Below are positions 8,876 to 18,296 of a stretch of 64,000 nt of DNA, one piece after another (within the stretch, counting starts at the first letter, position 1; each line of letters opens with the position of its first letter). Source of the DNA: Sandaracinus sp. (GTDB lineage Bacteria > Myxococcota_A > Polyangia > Polyangiales > Houyiibacteriaceae); NCBI GenBank assembly GCA_002699025.1, contig PABA01000038.1:1-64000 (forward strand), read 5' to 3'. The notes below the pieces were generated by a model. That model did not search any database, was not told the origin of the DNA, and saw only the letters and a program-made list of their open reading frames with translations. Both the position numbers and the translations under genes were made by a program.

Positions 8876-9487
8876 CTATGCGTCCGGCCCTTCGTAGCCG
8901 AGGGCGCCCTCGATGCAGGCGACGCACTCGTCCACGTAGTCGTCCAGGCGCTCCTCGTGCCCCCGCACGAAGCAGTCCGTGAGGGCGGACTCGACGAGGC
9001 CGAACATCAACGCCGCCGCGATGTCCGGGCGCTCGGTCTCGATCCATCCCGCCTCGGCCCACTGGGAGAAGGCCTGGCTCAGCGCCGCGATGATGACGCC
9101 GCGGTTGGCGTGGAGCGCGGCGTTCCAGTCGGCCGGGTCCGCGCTCATGGCCAAGAGATCGTGCATCTTCCCGTGCTCGGCGACGTAGTCGAAGGTGTGG
9201 CGCACCATCGCGTGCACGTCCGGGCGCTTCCCCGGATGGATCTCGGAGAACATGGCCGTCGCGACGCCGTGTCCGTAGCTGGCGGCGATCTCCGCGAGCA
9301 GGTTCCGCTTGCTGCCGAAGTGATGGAAGATCAGCCCCTCGGAGACGCCGGCCTGGCGCGCGATGGCCGCGGTCGTCACCTCGCCCGTGCCGTGCTCCGC
9401 GAAGAGCGCCTTGGCCGCCTCCAGGATGCGCGCCTTCCGGTCGTCGGGGGGCTGGCGCGTGCGCCGGCTGCGTCGTCTCGTGGCCAT
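8876..9487 (-). CDS. TetR-family repressor of the efflux operon
   Basis: 203 residues from the ATG at 9487; the longer open frame to 9670 lacks family similarity. The N-terminal helix-turn-helix covers about residues 20-65 (ILEAAKALFAEHGTGEVTTA, then GVSEGLIFHHFGSK). The C-terminal part is the variable ligand-binding half. It is transcribed divergently from the RND efflux genes starting at 9755, and two identical-type palindromes lie in the gap. By family precedent it represses the pump operon and probably itself until a pump substrate binds. The effector is unknown. Confidence 0.9.
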   Translation of the reverse strand: MATRRRSRRTRQPPDDRKARILEAAKALFAEHGTGEVTTAAIARQAGVSEGLIFHHFGSKRNLLAEIAASYGHGVATAMFSEIHPGKRPDVHAMVRHTFDYVAEHGKMHDLLAMSADPADWNAALHANRGVIIAALSQAFSQWAEAGWIETERPDIAAALMFGLVESALTDCFVRGHEERLDDYVDECVACIEGALGYEGPDA

Positions 9488-9682
9488 GCTTCGAGCCCCA
9501 CTCGATAGCGCGGCCGAGCGCCCCGACGCAACGACCCCGCCGACCGGGCCCGGGACGGGCGCTCTAGGAGGCCGCGTCGCCCCGCTCACGCACCGCCCGG
9601 GCCGGAAGAGCGGCGCTTCATCCAGGGGCGTGGCGTGCCGACGGCGACGCGACCCGCCCCGGTCTCGCACGCGTCGACGAAT

Positions 9683-9695
9683 TGAGTGCTACTCA
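9683..9695. promoter_or_regulatory. Predicted TetR operator 1, TGAGT-N3-ACTCA
   Basis: TGAGT-GCT-ACTCA is a perfect 5-3-5 palindrome in the gap between the divergent tetR and efflux genes. The segment TTGAGTGCTACTCAG is nearly the reverse complement of the second site. Confidence 0.75.
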
Positions 9696-9725
9696 GCTAA
9701 CGCTGTGCATCATGGCACGACGTAC

Positions 9726-9738
9726 TGAGTGACACTCA
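9726..9738. promoter_or_regulatory. Predicted TetR operator 2, TGAGT-N3-ACTCA
   Basis: TGAGT-GAC-ACTCA is a second perfect 5-3-5 palindrome. Its centre lies 43 bp from that of operator 1, about four helical turns, so two dimers could bind the same face. It ends 16 bases before the start of the membrane fusion gene, well placed to block transcription. Confidence 0.75.
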
Positions 9739-9754
9739 ACATGGAGCCCCGCCC

Positions 9755-10894
9755 ATGAAGCACCTCTCCGCCGCTCTCCCGAGCCTCCTCCTCCTCGCCC
9801 AGGCCTGCGCCCTCGGGGACGAGCCCGCCGCCGCCGAAGCCCCGCCCTCGCCCGACGCCCGCCCCCGGGTCGAGCTCGCGCCCGTTCGCAACGCGGCCGC
9901 GCGGGAGGAGGCGCTCCTCCACGGCGTCGTCCGCGCGAGCGAGCGCGCCACGCTGGCGTTCGGCGTCGCGGGCCGGCTCGAGGAGCGCGCCGTGGACGTC
10001 GGCGACGCCGTCCGCGCCGGCCAGCTCCTGGCCCGCCTCGACGCGAGCGGCTACCGCCACTCCGTCGCCGCGGCAGAGGCGGACCTCGCCCAGGTCGAGG
10101 CCCGCAGCGCGCAGCTCCAGCGCGACGAGGCCCGCGCCCGCGCGCTCCGGGCGAGCGGCGTCACCAGCGCCGCGGACGTCGAGGCGACCGCGACTGGCCG
10201 CGAGGCCCTCGCCGCGGGCCGGGCGGGCGCCCGCGCCCAGCTCGCCGAGGCGCGCCGCCGCCGCCGCGAGACCCAGCTCCGCGCCCCCTTCGATGGCGTC
10301 ATCCGGGCCGTCCTCCTGGACGAGGGCGCCGTCGTCGGCGCGGGTGCCCCCGTCTTCCTGCTGGCTCCGGAGGCGGCCGACGAGGTCCACGCCCGGGCCC
10401 CGGAGGCCGTCGCGGCCTGGCTCGCCGTCGGCGCCGAGGCCGAGGTGGAGCTCCCGGCGACCGGCCGGCAGCTCGGCGCCACGGTCCTCGCCGTGAGCGA
10501 CGCGGCGGGCCCGACCGGCCTCTTCCCCGTGCGCCTCCGCCTCGCGGGCGCCGCCCGGGACGGGAGCGGCGCCGTCCTCCACCTCCGCGGCCCGCCCGGC
10601 GAGGAGGAGCTCCGCGTCCCCGTGCGCGCCGTCCTCGACCCGAGCGGCGACCGGCCCTTCCTCTGGCGCGTCACGGACGGTCGCGCCGAGCGCGTGCCCA
10701 TCGAGCTCGGCCCCCTCCGCGCCAGCCCCGCCGAGACCCCCGAGCTGGCCGTCCGCAGCGAGGTGCTCCGCGCCGGCGATCGCGTCGTCGTCGCCGGCCA
10801 GCGCCCGCTCCTGGACGGCGACCCGGTCCGCCCGAGCGAGGCCGCGCCGGGCCCCCGCGCCGCCGCTGCGGCTCCCTCGGAGGCGTCGCGATGA
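9755..10894 (+). CDS. RND efflux periplasmic adaptor (membrane fusion protein)
   Basis: 379 residues, HlyD/AcrA family. An N-terminal export signal ends near LAQACAL, so it is probably a lipoprotein although the lipobox is not ideal. A lipoyl-like half motif (VGDAVRAGQLLARLDASGY, about 87-105) is followed by a helical hairpin rich in Ala, Arg and Glu (about 108-175). Then come the second lipoyl half (LRAPFDGVIRAVLLDEGAVV) and beta-barrel segments. It links the inner-membrane pump to the outer-membrane channel. Its stop overlaps the pump ATG by four bases (ATGA). Two TetR operators precede it. Confidence 0.9.
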   Translation: MKHLSAALPSLLLLAQACALGDEPAAAEAPPSPDARPRVELAPVRNAAAREEALLHGVVRASERATLAFGVAGRLEERAVDVGDAVRAGQLLARLDASGYRHSVAAAEADLAQVEARSAQLQRDEARARALRASGVTSAADVEATATGREALAAGRAGARAQLAEARRRRRETQLRAPFDGVIRAVLLDEGAVVGAGAPVFLLAPEAADEVHARAPEAVAAWLAVGAEAEVELPATGRQLGATVLAVSDAAGPTGLFPVRLRLAGAARDGSGAVLHLRGPPGEEELRVPVRAVLDPSGDRPFLWRVTDGRAERVPIELGPLRASPAETPELAVRSEVLRAGDRVVVAGQRPLLDGDPVRPSEAAPGPRAAAAAPSEASR

Positions 10895-13800
10895 AGCTCC
10901 TCGAGCTCCTCCTCTCCCGCCCCCGCCTCACGCTCGCCCTCACGCTCCTCGCGAGCGCCGGCGGCGCCTTCGCCTGGTTCACGATGCCGCGCGAGGAGGA
11001 CCCGCGCCTCGCCGAGCGCATGGGCCTCCTCGTCGTGCCCTACCCCGGCGCCGAGCCGGCCGACATCGAGCGGCACGTCGTCGAGCCCATCGAGGACGCG
11101 CTGAGCGAGGTCGACTCCGTCGAGGAGGTCGCCGCCACCCTCCGCACGGGCATCGCCATCCTGAGCCTCGAGCTCCGCCCGGACGTCGCCGCCGCCGAGA
11201 CCGACCGGGCCTGGGACGAGGTCGAGGACGCCCTCGCCGACGCGCGCCGGCTCATGCCCGACGAGGTGCTCCCGGGCGAGCTGGACCACGCCCTCGTCGA
11301 CACGGAGTCCGTGCTCCTCGCGCTCCACGGGCCGAGCGACGTCCTCGCCCTCTCCGACGCCGCCGACGCCCTCGAGGACCGGCTCCTCGGCCTCGACGAC
11401 GTCTCCCGCGTCGAGCGCGCCGGCGACCCGGGCGAGCGCGTGCTCGTCGACCTCGACGACGCCGCCGCCCGCCGCCTCGGCCTCGACCCGCTCTCGCTCG
11501 GCCAGCTCCTCGCCCGCCGCAACGTCACGACACCCGGTGGCGCGCTCCAGCTCGACGGCCGCCGCCTCCTCGTCCGCCCCCTCGGCGACCTCCGCAGCGT
11601 CGAGGAGATCGCCGCGCTCCCCCTGCCCCGGCCGGACGGAAGCGCCGTGCCTCTCGGCTCCGTCGCGCGGGTCCGCCGCGCCACGGACGGCCCGCTCGCT
11701 GAGCGCGTCCGCCACGAGAGCTCCCCCGCCATCGTCCTCGGCGTCGTGCCGCGGCGCGGGCTCCAGGCCGAGCGCTTCGGGGAAGCGGTCCAGGCCCGCG
11801 TCGACGCCTTCGCCGCGGCCCACCCCGAGCTCGAGATCGCCACCCTCGCCTTCCAGCCCGCGCGGGTGAAGGCGCGCCTCGGCGAGCTCGGCGGCTCCCT
11901 CCTCCTCGGCGTGGGCATCGTCGCGGCCATCGTCTTCCTCCTCATGGGCGTGCGCATGGGGCTCGTCGTCGCGAGCGTCGTGCCGCTCGTCACCTTCGCC
12001 TCGCTCACGGTCTACGCGGCGAGCGGCGGGGTGCTCCATCAGATGGCCGTCGCCGCCCTCGTGGTCGCGCTCGGGCTCCTCGTCGACAACGCCATCGTCG
12101 TCGCCGAGACCATCCAGCGCCGCCTCGACGAAGGGCAGGCCCCCGGGGAAGCGGCACGGGCGAGCGTCCGCGAGCTCGCGCTCCCCCTCGGCGCCGCCAC
12201 GGGGACGACCCTCGCCTCGTTCGTGCCGATGCTCCTCGCCGAGGGCACGACCGGCGACTTCACCCGCGCCATCCCCGTGGTCGTCATGCTCACGCTCGGC
12301 GTGAGCTACGGCTACGCGCTCCTCGTCACGCCGCTCCTCGCGCGCCTCGGCCTCCGCCCGCGCCCCGCCCGCGCGAGCCGCGTCGACGCCCTCGGCGCGC
12401 GCCTCGGCGCCTTCGCCGCACGCCGCCCGGGCCTCACGCTCCTCGTCGCCCTCGGCCTCCTCGGCGCGAGCGGCGCCTTCGCCACGCAGGTGCGCTTCGA
12501 CTTCTTCCCGAGCTCCGACCGGAACCAGCTCGTGATCGAGGTCGAGCTCCCCGAGGGCAGCCACCTCGAGGCGACCGACGAGGCGAGCCGCCGGCTCGAG
12601 GCGGCGCTGCGCGCGCGGCCGGAGGTCACGGCCGTGACGGCCTTCGTCGGCCGGAGCGTGCCGAGCTTCTACTACAACCTGCCGCGTCGCCCGGCGGCGC
12701 CCCACGTGGCCCAGCTCCTCGTCACGACCCGCGCGGCCGAGGACGTGGACCCGGTCCTCCGCTTCGCCGAGGAGCTCCCCCGGCGAGAGGGCGCGGCCAT
12801 GCCGGACGCGCAGGTGCTCGCGCGCCGCCTCGAGCAGGGCCCGCCGGTGCGCGCGCCGATCGAGATCCGCCTCTACGGCGACGACCTCGCCGACCTCCAG
12901 CTCGCGAGCGACGAGGTGCGCCGCGCGCTCCGGGCGACGCCGGGCGCGCGGAGCGTCCGGGCCGACCACGGGCCGGGGCTCGCGACGCTCCGGGTGGCCG
13001 TCGACGACGCCGCCGCGGCGCGCCAGGGGGTCGACCGGGCCGCCGTCGCCGTCGCGCTGCTCGGTCACGCGCGGGGTCTGTCGGCGGGCACCTATCGCGG
13101 GGGCGACGACCCGGCGCCGATCGTCGTGCGGAGCTCGGCGCGCGGCTCCGAGCGCGGCGAGCATCAGGCGCCCCTCGACCTCACCCACGCGGATGTCCCG
13201 CGCCCGGGCCGCTCGCCCGTGCCCCTCGCGCAGGTCGGGCGCGCGACCCTCGACTGGCAGCCCGCCGTGATCCACCGACGGGGGCGCCAGCGCGTGGTCG
13301 GCGTGCTGGCCGAGCACGAGCCCGACGTGACCTACGCGAGCGTCGTGAGCGCCGTGACGCCGAAGCTCGAGGCGCTCGAGCTGCCCGAGGGCGTCTCCTG
13401 GGAGATGGCCGGCGCCTTCGGCGAGTCGGCGAAGGCGAACGCCGCCCTCGGCGCGAAGGGCCCGCTCGCGGCGCTCCTCCTCGTGCTGATCTTGCTGGCG
13501 GAGTTCGACTCCTTCCGGCGCGTGCTCATCGTCCTCGCGACCGCGCCGCTGGCCTTCCTCGGCGTCTGGCCCGGGCTCGCGCTGCTGGGGCTGCCCTTCG
13601 GCTTCGTGGCGCTGCTCGGAGCCATCGCGCTGATCGGCATCGCCGTGAACGGCGCCATCGTCCTCCTCGACGTCGCGGACCGGCGGCGGCGGGAGGGCGC
13701 GAGTGTGGCCGAGGCGCTCGAGGAGGCGGTCCGGCTGCGGGCGCGTCCGATCCTCCTCACGACGGCGACCACGGTGGCCGGGCTCCTCCCGCTCCTCGCG

Positions 13801-15672
13801 AGCGAGTCGACGCTCTGGCCGCCCATGGCCGCGGCGATGATCTCCGGGCTGGTCGTCGCGACCCTCCTCACCCTCGCGGTCGTGCCGGCGCTCTACCGGC
13901 TCTTCTTCCGCGGGCCGAGCGGGGCACCGAGCGACGGAGAGAGCCCCGACATGACGCCCGGTGATGGGACGCCCGGTGGTGCGGGGTCGAGCGGTGCGGG
14001 GTCGAGCGGCGCGACGTCGAGCGGCGCGGGGCGGGCTGGCCGGGCGCTCGCCCTCCTCGCGATCCTCGCGCTGGCCTCGCCCCTCGCGGCGCAAGCGCCG
14101 CGCTCGGACGCCGGCCGCCGCACCGGAGCCGCCTCGCGCGACGCGAGCCCGGGAGGCGCCGCGGAAGGCCCGAGCGGCGCCCGTCCGGGCTCCGCCGCCG
14201 CGCATGGCGAAGACTCATCGGCGGACGATGGAGCGCGCGGCGACGCCGCGAGCCCGGAGCACGCGGCCCTCGAGGCCGCCGCGCCCCGCTTCGATCTCGA
14301 GGCCATGCTGAGCGAGCCGGAGGCCACCCCGCTCAGCGAGGCCGAGGCGGTCCGCCGCGCGCTCGACGCCTCGTCGGCGCCGGACCGGGCCGAGGCCGCC
14401 GTGCACCGAGCCGAGGCCGGCGTCCGCGCGGCCCGCACCGCGCTCTTTCCGGAGCTCACGCTCCGGGCGCGCTACACGCGCCTGAGCCGCATCGACAACG
14501 ACCCCCTCGTCTCGCTCGAGGGCCAGGCCGACCCGGCCACGGCCCGCGCCCTGGTGGACGGCGTGGACGACCCGGAAGCGCGCCTCCTCCTCGGCGGCTT
14601 CGTCGACGCGCTGGCCGGCGTCTCGGGCACGGCCATCGAGGTGCCCCGGAACCAGTACGCCTTCTCGGCCGGCCTGGTCTACCCGGTGAGCGCCGTCCTC
14701 GCCTCCGTGCTGCCGCGCTGGCGCGGAGCGCGCCGCGCGGTGGCGGCGAACGAGGCGCAGCGCGAGGCCGTGCTCGGCGACGTCGCGCTCCGCGCCCGGG
14801 AGACCTACCTCGGCCTGCTCCGCGCGCGGAGCCTCTTCGCCGTCGCCCGGCACCGGCGCCTCGCCGCCGAGCACCAGCTCGGGCGAGTCCGGGCCGCCGT
14901 CCGGGCCGGCGCCGCGCCCCGGCTCGCGCTGCACCAGGCGGAGGCCCTGGCCGCCTCGACGCGCGTCGGCGAGACCCGCGCCGAGGCCGGCGTGCAGGTG
15001 AGCGCCGAGGCGCTGGCGACGCTGCTGCACGCCGAGGGCGCGGTCACGCCCGTGGCCGATCTCGACGCCGTACCGGCCGCGCCCGATGCCTCGCTCGCGG
15101 AGCTGGTCGCCCGCGCCCGCCGCGAGCGCCCCGAAGGGCGCGCGCTCCGGGCCGCCCTCGAGGCCCAGGGCCTCCTCGTGCGCGCCGCCGAGGCCGACCG
15201 CTACCCGACGCTCGCGCTCTCCGCGAACGTCGACGTCGCCAACCCGAATACGCTCTACGTGCCGCTCCGCGACCGCTTCGACGAGAGCTGGGACGTCTCC
15301 GTGGTCCTCGCCTGGAGCCCGAGCGCCATCGGCCGCGGCAACGCGGCGGCCGACCGGGCCCGGGCCGACGCCGACGCCGCCCGCGCCGACCTGCAAGCCC
15401 TGGAGGAGGGCATCCGCGTCGAGGTGGCCCAGGCCTTTCACGCCCTCCGCGCCGCGTCGGTCGCCCACGCCCAGTCGCGCGAGGGCGTGGAGGCCGCCGA
15501 GGCCGCCTGGGAAGCCAGCCGCGTCGCCTGGGCCCGCGGCGCCGGACCCTTCGGCGACGTGGTCGACGCCGACGCCGCCTTCACCGCCGCGCGCGTGCGT
15601 CGCATCGACGCCGCCATCGAGGCCCGCCTCGCCCGCGCCCGCCTCGACCGGGCCCTCGGCGCGCTCCCCTGA
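10891..15672 (+). CDS. RND efflux pump fused in frame to a TolC-type outer-membrane channel
   Basis: One uninterrupted frame of 1593 residues. Residues 1-1020 are a complete RND permease: N-terminal helix, MPREEDP, two porter loops, and membrane blocks at about 330-500 and 850-1010, ending VVPALYRLFF. A linker of Gly, Ser and Ala follows (three 15-bp repeats in the DNA), then the hydrophobic stretch ALALLAILALASPLAAQA (1052-1069) resembling a signal peptide with an AQA cleavage site. Residues 1080-1593 are a TolC-like outer-membrane factor with two long helical repeats. An ATG at 13951 (codon 1021) preceded by GGAGAGAG could start the channel separately. RND permease and channel are normally two proteins, so this is either a polyprotein cut at the internal signal or an overlapping pair that lost a stop. 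Confidence 0.85.
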   Translation: MKLLELLLSRPRLTLALTLLASAGGAFAWFTMPREEDPRLAERMGLLVVPYPGAEPADIERHVVEPIEDALSEVDSVEEVAATLRTGIAILSLELRPDVAAAETDRAWDEVEDALADARRLMPDEVLPGELDHALVDTESVLLALHGPSDVLALSDAADALEDRLLGLDDVSRVERAGDPGERVLVDLDDAAARRLGLDPLSLGQLLARRNVTTPGGALQLDGRRLLVRPLGDLRSVEEIAALPLPRPDGSAVPLGSVARVRRATDGPLAERVRHESSPAIVLGVVPRRGLQAERFGEAVQARVDAFAAAHPELEIATLAFQPARVKARLGELGGSLLLGVGIVAAIVFLLMGVRMGLVVASVVPLVTFASLTVYAASGGVLHQMAVAALVVALGLLVDNAIVVAETIQRRLDEGQAPGEAARASVRELALPLGAATGTTLASFVPMLLAEGTTGDFTRAIPVVVMLTLGVSYGYALLVTPLLARLGLRPRPARASRVDALGARLGAFAARRPGLTLLVALGLLGASGAFATQVRFDFFPSSDRNQLVIEVELPEGSHLEATDEASRRLEAALRARPEVTAVTAFVGRSVPSFYYNLPRRPAAPHVAQLLVTTRAAEDVDPVLRFAEELPRREGAAMPDAQVLARRLEQGPPVRAPIEIRLYGDDLADLQLASDEVRRALRATPGARSVRADHGPGLATLRVAVDDAAAARQGVDRAAVAVALLGHARGLSAGTYRGGDDPAPIVVRSSARGSERGEHQAPLDLTHADVPRPGRSPVPLAQVGRATLDWQPAVIHRRGRQRVVGVLAEHEPDVTYASVVSAVTPKLEALELPEGVSWEMAGAFGESAKANAALGAKGPLAALLLVLILLAEFDSFRRVLIVLATAPLAFLGVWPGLALLGLPFGFVALLGAIALIGIAVNGAIVLLDVADRRRREGASVAEALEEAVRLRARPILLTTATTVAGLLPLLASESTLWPPMAAAMISGLVVATLLTLAVVPALYRLFFRGPSGAPSDGESPDMTPGDGTPGGAGSSGAGSSGATSSGAGRAGRALALLAILALASPLAAQAPRSDAGRRTGAASRDASPGGAAEGPSGARPGSAAAHGEDSSADDGARGDAASPEHAALEAAAPRFDLEAMLSEPEATPLSEAEAVRRALDASSAPDRAEAAVHRAEAGVRAARTALFPELTLRARYTRLSRIDNDPLVSLEGQADPATARALVDGVDDPEARLLLGGFVDALAGVSGTAIEVPRNQYAFSAGLVYPVSAVLASVLPRWRGARRAVAANEAQREAVLGDVALRARETYLGLLRARSLFAVARHRRLAAEHQLGRVRAAVRAGAAPRLALHQAEALAASTRVGETRAEAGVQVSAEALATLLHAEGAVTPVADLDAVPAAPDASLAELVARARRERPEGRALRAALEAQGLLVRAAEADRYPTLALSANVDVANPNTLYVPLRDRFDESWDVSVVLAWSPSAIGRGNAAADRARADADAARADLQALEEGIRVEVAQAFHALRAASVAHAQSREGVEAAEAAWEASRVAWARGAGPFGDVVDADAAFTAARVRRIDAAIEARLARARLDRALGALP
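13936..13953 (+). promoter_or_regulatory. Internal ribosome binding site and ATG inside the RND-channel frame
   Basis: GGAGAGAG is followed after seven bases by an in-frame ATG at 13951. Initiation there would give a 573-residue channel protein with a long N-region, an apolar core and an AQA cleavage site. It is the only ATG or GTG in frame between the last permease helix and the apolar core. Confidence 0.55.
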
Positions 15673-15761
15673 TGGGTCCGGCGCCCCCCGGCCGCCCGCC
15701 CCGTCCGTTCCGCCCGTTTTCTGCAACGAACGCCTCGCTCCACCCACCAAGGGAACGACCC

Positions 15762-16625
15762 ATGCTCGCCCCTCGCTTCGACGATGCCTCCTTCGCCCGA
15801 GGGCGGCCCCGCGGAACGGCTCGGCATCCGCGGGCCGAGCCGACCGCCGGGCCCCACCGAGGCGCTCCCGCGCTCCTCGGCCTCGGGCTCGCCCTCGTCA
15901 CCCTCGGCGCGAGCGGCTGCGCGACGGCCACCACGCACACCTCCATCGGCGAGCTCGAGGTCGTGACGCTCCGGGAGGAGCACGCGAACGTGCACCTCGT
16001 CCGAGGCCCCCGCGGGAGCTTCCTGGTCGACGCGGGGCTGCCCGGCTCGGCCGCCCGCATCGAGGCGCGCCTCCTCGAGCTCGAGGTCGACCCCGCCGCC
16101 CTCCGCGCCGTGGTGCTCACGCACGGCCACGCCGATCACGCCGGGGGCGCGCCTCACCTCCGCGAGCGGCACGGCGTCACGCTGGTCGCCGGCCGGGGGG
16201 ACGAGGGCATGCTCGCCGAGGGGCGGAACGGGGAGCTCTGCCCCACGGGTCGCCGCGCCCGCCGCCGGCTCGAGGGGGACCGAGCGGCGCGCTTCCCGAC
16301 CTTCGCGGCGGACGTCTGGATCGCCGAGGAGACCCCCCTCGAGCCGCTCGTCGGCGTCCCGGGTCGGGTCCGCGTCCTCCCCGGCCACACGCCCGGCTCG
16401 CTCGTCCTCCTCGTCGGGCGCGCCGCCTTCGTGGGCGACCTCTTCCGCGGCGCCATCGTCGGCCGCTCCGCCGAGACGCACTTCTACATGTGCGACCTCG
16501 AGGACAACCGCGCCGACGTCCGGGCGCTCCTCGACGCCGCGCCGGAGGTCGAGGTCTTCTTCACGGGCCACTTCGGCCCGGTGACGCGCGAGGCGGTCGA
16601 GGCCTGGCTCGACGAGGCCTCATGA
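15762..16625 (+). CDS. MBL-fold metallohydrolase lipoprotein
   Basis: 287 residues from the ATG at 15762, which has AAGGGAA upstream. The frame also opens at 15672, where ATG overlaps the channel stop, but that start adds a Pro-rich stretch with no signal features. A long N-region precedes an apolar segment ending ASGC (Cys 53), so it is a probable lipoprotein. The metallo-beta-lactamase motif HGHADHAGG (His 121, His 123, Asp 125, His 126) is followed by LPGHTPGS, GDLF and a late TGHFGP, which supply the other metal ligands. The substrate is unknown; hydrolysis of a thioester or lactone is only a family guess. It is probably co-transcribed with the pump genes. Confidence 0.8.
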   Translation: MLAPRFDDASFARGRPRGTARHPRAEPTAGPHRGAPALLGLGLALVTLGASGCATATTHTSIGELEVVTLREEHANVHLVRGPRGSFLVDAGLPGSAARIEARLLELEVDPAALRAVVLTHGHADHAGGAPHLRERHGVTLVAGRGDEGMLAEGRNGELCPTGRRARRRLEGDRAARFPTFAADVWIAEETPLEPLVGVPGRVRVLPGHTPGSLVLLVGRAAFVGDLFRGAIVGRSAETHFYMCDLEDNRADVRALLDAAPEVEVFFTGHFGPVTREAVEAWLDEAS

Positions 16626-16649
16626 GCCGCGAGACCTCCAGGCGGGGAC

Positions 16650-16669
16650 GGCCCCTTCTTTCCGGGGCC
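16650..16669 (+). terminator. Hairpin after the MBL gene
   Basis: GGCCCC (16650-16655) pairs with GGGGCC (16664-16669) across an eight-base loop, 24 bases after the stop. There is no T-tract. It is a plausible end of the efflux operon. Confidence 0.45.
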
Positions 16670-16811
16670 AGCGAGAGCGCCGAGGCGCCGCCGCCCCGGC
16701 CGCACGCCCCGGACGCAAGGCCACGACCCAGGGTGCGGATTCCTTCCGCGGCGCCACCGCGTCTCGGCGGACGAGACGGACGGACGACACCGTTGCGCGC
16801 GCGGGCGAGAC

Positions 16812-18146
16812 ATGCGAGCAACGCGCATGGCCGGCAAGCGGATACGCGCCCTGATCATCGCCGAGGCCGCCAACCCCGAGTGGGTGAGCGTCCCCCTCGT
16901 CGGCTGGTCCCACGCCCGCGCCCTCGGTGAGCAGGTCGACGCGCACGTCGTCACCCAGGTACGAAACCGCGAGGCCATCGAGCGCTTCGGCTGGACCGAG
17001 GGCCAGGAGTTCACGAGCCTCGACACGGAGTTCGTCGCCCGCGGCCTCTGGCGCCTCGGCGAGGCCATCCGGGGCGGCAAGGGCAAGGGCTGGACGACGC
17101 TCCAGGCGGTCGGCCTCCCGAGCTACTACGCCTTCGAGACGCTCCTCGCGAAGGAGTTCGGCCCCCGCCTCCGCGCGGGCGAGTTCGACGTCGTCCATCG
17201 CGTCACGCCCCTCAGCCCGACCCAGCCGAGCCTGCTCTCGCTCCCCCAGCTCCGCGGCGGCACGCCCTTCGTGATCGGCCCGCTGAACGGCGGCGTCCCC
17301 TGGCCGCGCCAGTTCGACGCGGCCCGGCGCGCCGAGCGCGAGTGGCTCTCCTACGTGCGCGGCGCCTACCGGCTCCTGCCCTTCTACCGCTCGACCCTCG
17401 CCCGCACCGACGCGCTGATCATCGGCTCGCAGGACACGCTCGCGCAGGTGCCCGCGAAGTACCGCGACAAGTGCGTCTACGTGCCGGAGAACGCCATCGC
17501 GCCGGAGCGCTTCCCGCTCGAGCGAACCATCGAGGTGCCCGAGGGGCCCCTCCGCGTGGCCTTCGTCGGGCGCCTCGTGCCCTACAAGGGCTGCGACATG
17601 CTCATCGAGGCGCTCGCCCCGGCCGTGAAGCGCGGCGACGTCGTGATCGACGTCTACGGCGACGGCCCGGAGATGGGGGCTCTGCGCGCGCTCCGAGAGC
17701 GGCTCGGCGTGGTCGACGGCGTCCGCCTCGACGGTTGGGTGCCGCACGAGGAGCTCCACACGCGCCTCTCGGAGGCGAGCCTCTTCGTCTTCCCCTCCAT
17801 CCGCGAGTTCGGCGGCGGCGTCGTGCTCGAGGCGATGGCCTGCGGGCTGATCCCGGTCGTGGTCGAGTACGGCGGCCCGGCCGAGCTGGTGACGGAGGAC
17901 ACGGGCTACCTGGTCCCGCTGGGGAGCCGGGAGGAGCTCGTCGCGCGCTTCCGCGCGCAGGTCGACGCGATCCTGGCGAAGCCGCGCGAGGAGCTCGTGA
18001 GCATGGCCGAGAGCGGGCGACGCCGGGTCGAGCAGCTCTTCACCTGGGAGGCCAAGGCGCGCCAGACCGTCGCCGTGTACGAGTGGGTCCTCGGCCGGCG
18101 CGGTAAGCCCGACTTCGGCGTCCCGCTCATGCGCGGCCCCGAGTAG
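16812..18146 (+). CDS. GT4-type glycosyltransferase
   Basis: 444 residues with the GT-B fold of family GT4. The N-terminal half carries the acceptor domain with PLVGWSHARALGE and GPLNGG. The C-terminal donor domain begins near LRVAFVGRLVPYKGCDMLIE and includes the E-x7-E type segment REFGGGVVLEAMACG and the nucleotide-sugar contact PVVVEYGGPAELV. Such enzymes transfer hexoses from nucleotide sugars to lipid or glycan acceptors at the cytoplasmic face. A second ATG at 16827 could be the real start; neither has a strong ribosome site. No other polysaccharide genes are nearby, so the product is unknown. Confidence 0.85.
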   Translation: MRATRMAGKRIRALIIAEAANPEWVSVPLVGWSHARALGEQVDAHVVTQVRNREAIERFGWTEGQEFTSLDTEFVARGLWRLGEAIRGGKGKGWTTLQAVGLPSYYAFETLLAKEFGPRLRAGEFDVVHRVTPLSPTQPSLLSLPQLRGGTPFVIGPLNGGVPWPRQFDAARRAEREWLSYVRGAYRLLPFYRSTLARTDALIIGSQDTLAQVPAKYRDKCVYVPENAIAPERFPLERTIEVPEGPLRVAFVGRLVPYKGCDMLIEALAPAVKRGDVVIDVYGDGPEMGALRALRERLGVVDGVRLDGWVPHEELHTRLSEASLFVFPSIREFGGGVVLEAMACGLIPVVVEYGGPAELVTEDTGYLVPLGSREELVARFRAQVDAILAKPREELVSMAESGRRRVEQLFTWEAKARQTVAVYEWVLGRRGKPDFGVPLMRGPE

Positions 18147-18296
18147 GCGGTCCCGCGTAGGCCACACCGCGTAGCCCACCCCGCGACGCGCGGCTCTCTC
18201 GAGCCTTCGTGTCCGGCCCGCGCGAGGAGCACGCGCACGCCGGCGCCGGAGCTCGCCCTCGGGTCAGCCCGAACGGCGCGGCACGACACACCGGTC

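Noticed and set aside
10051..14205. 1384-codon minus-strand frame opposite the RND genes
   Set aside because: It is antisense to a well-supported operon and is Arg/Glu/Ala-rich low complexity, as expected from high GC at third positions.
15672..15761. MBL protein starting at the ATG that overlaps the channel stop
   Set aside because: The 30 extra residues are Pro/Arg-rich with no signal. The ATG at 15762 has a ribosome site and leads to the signal segment.
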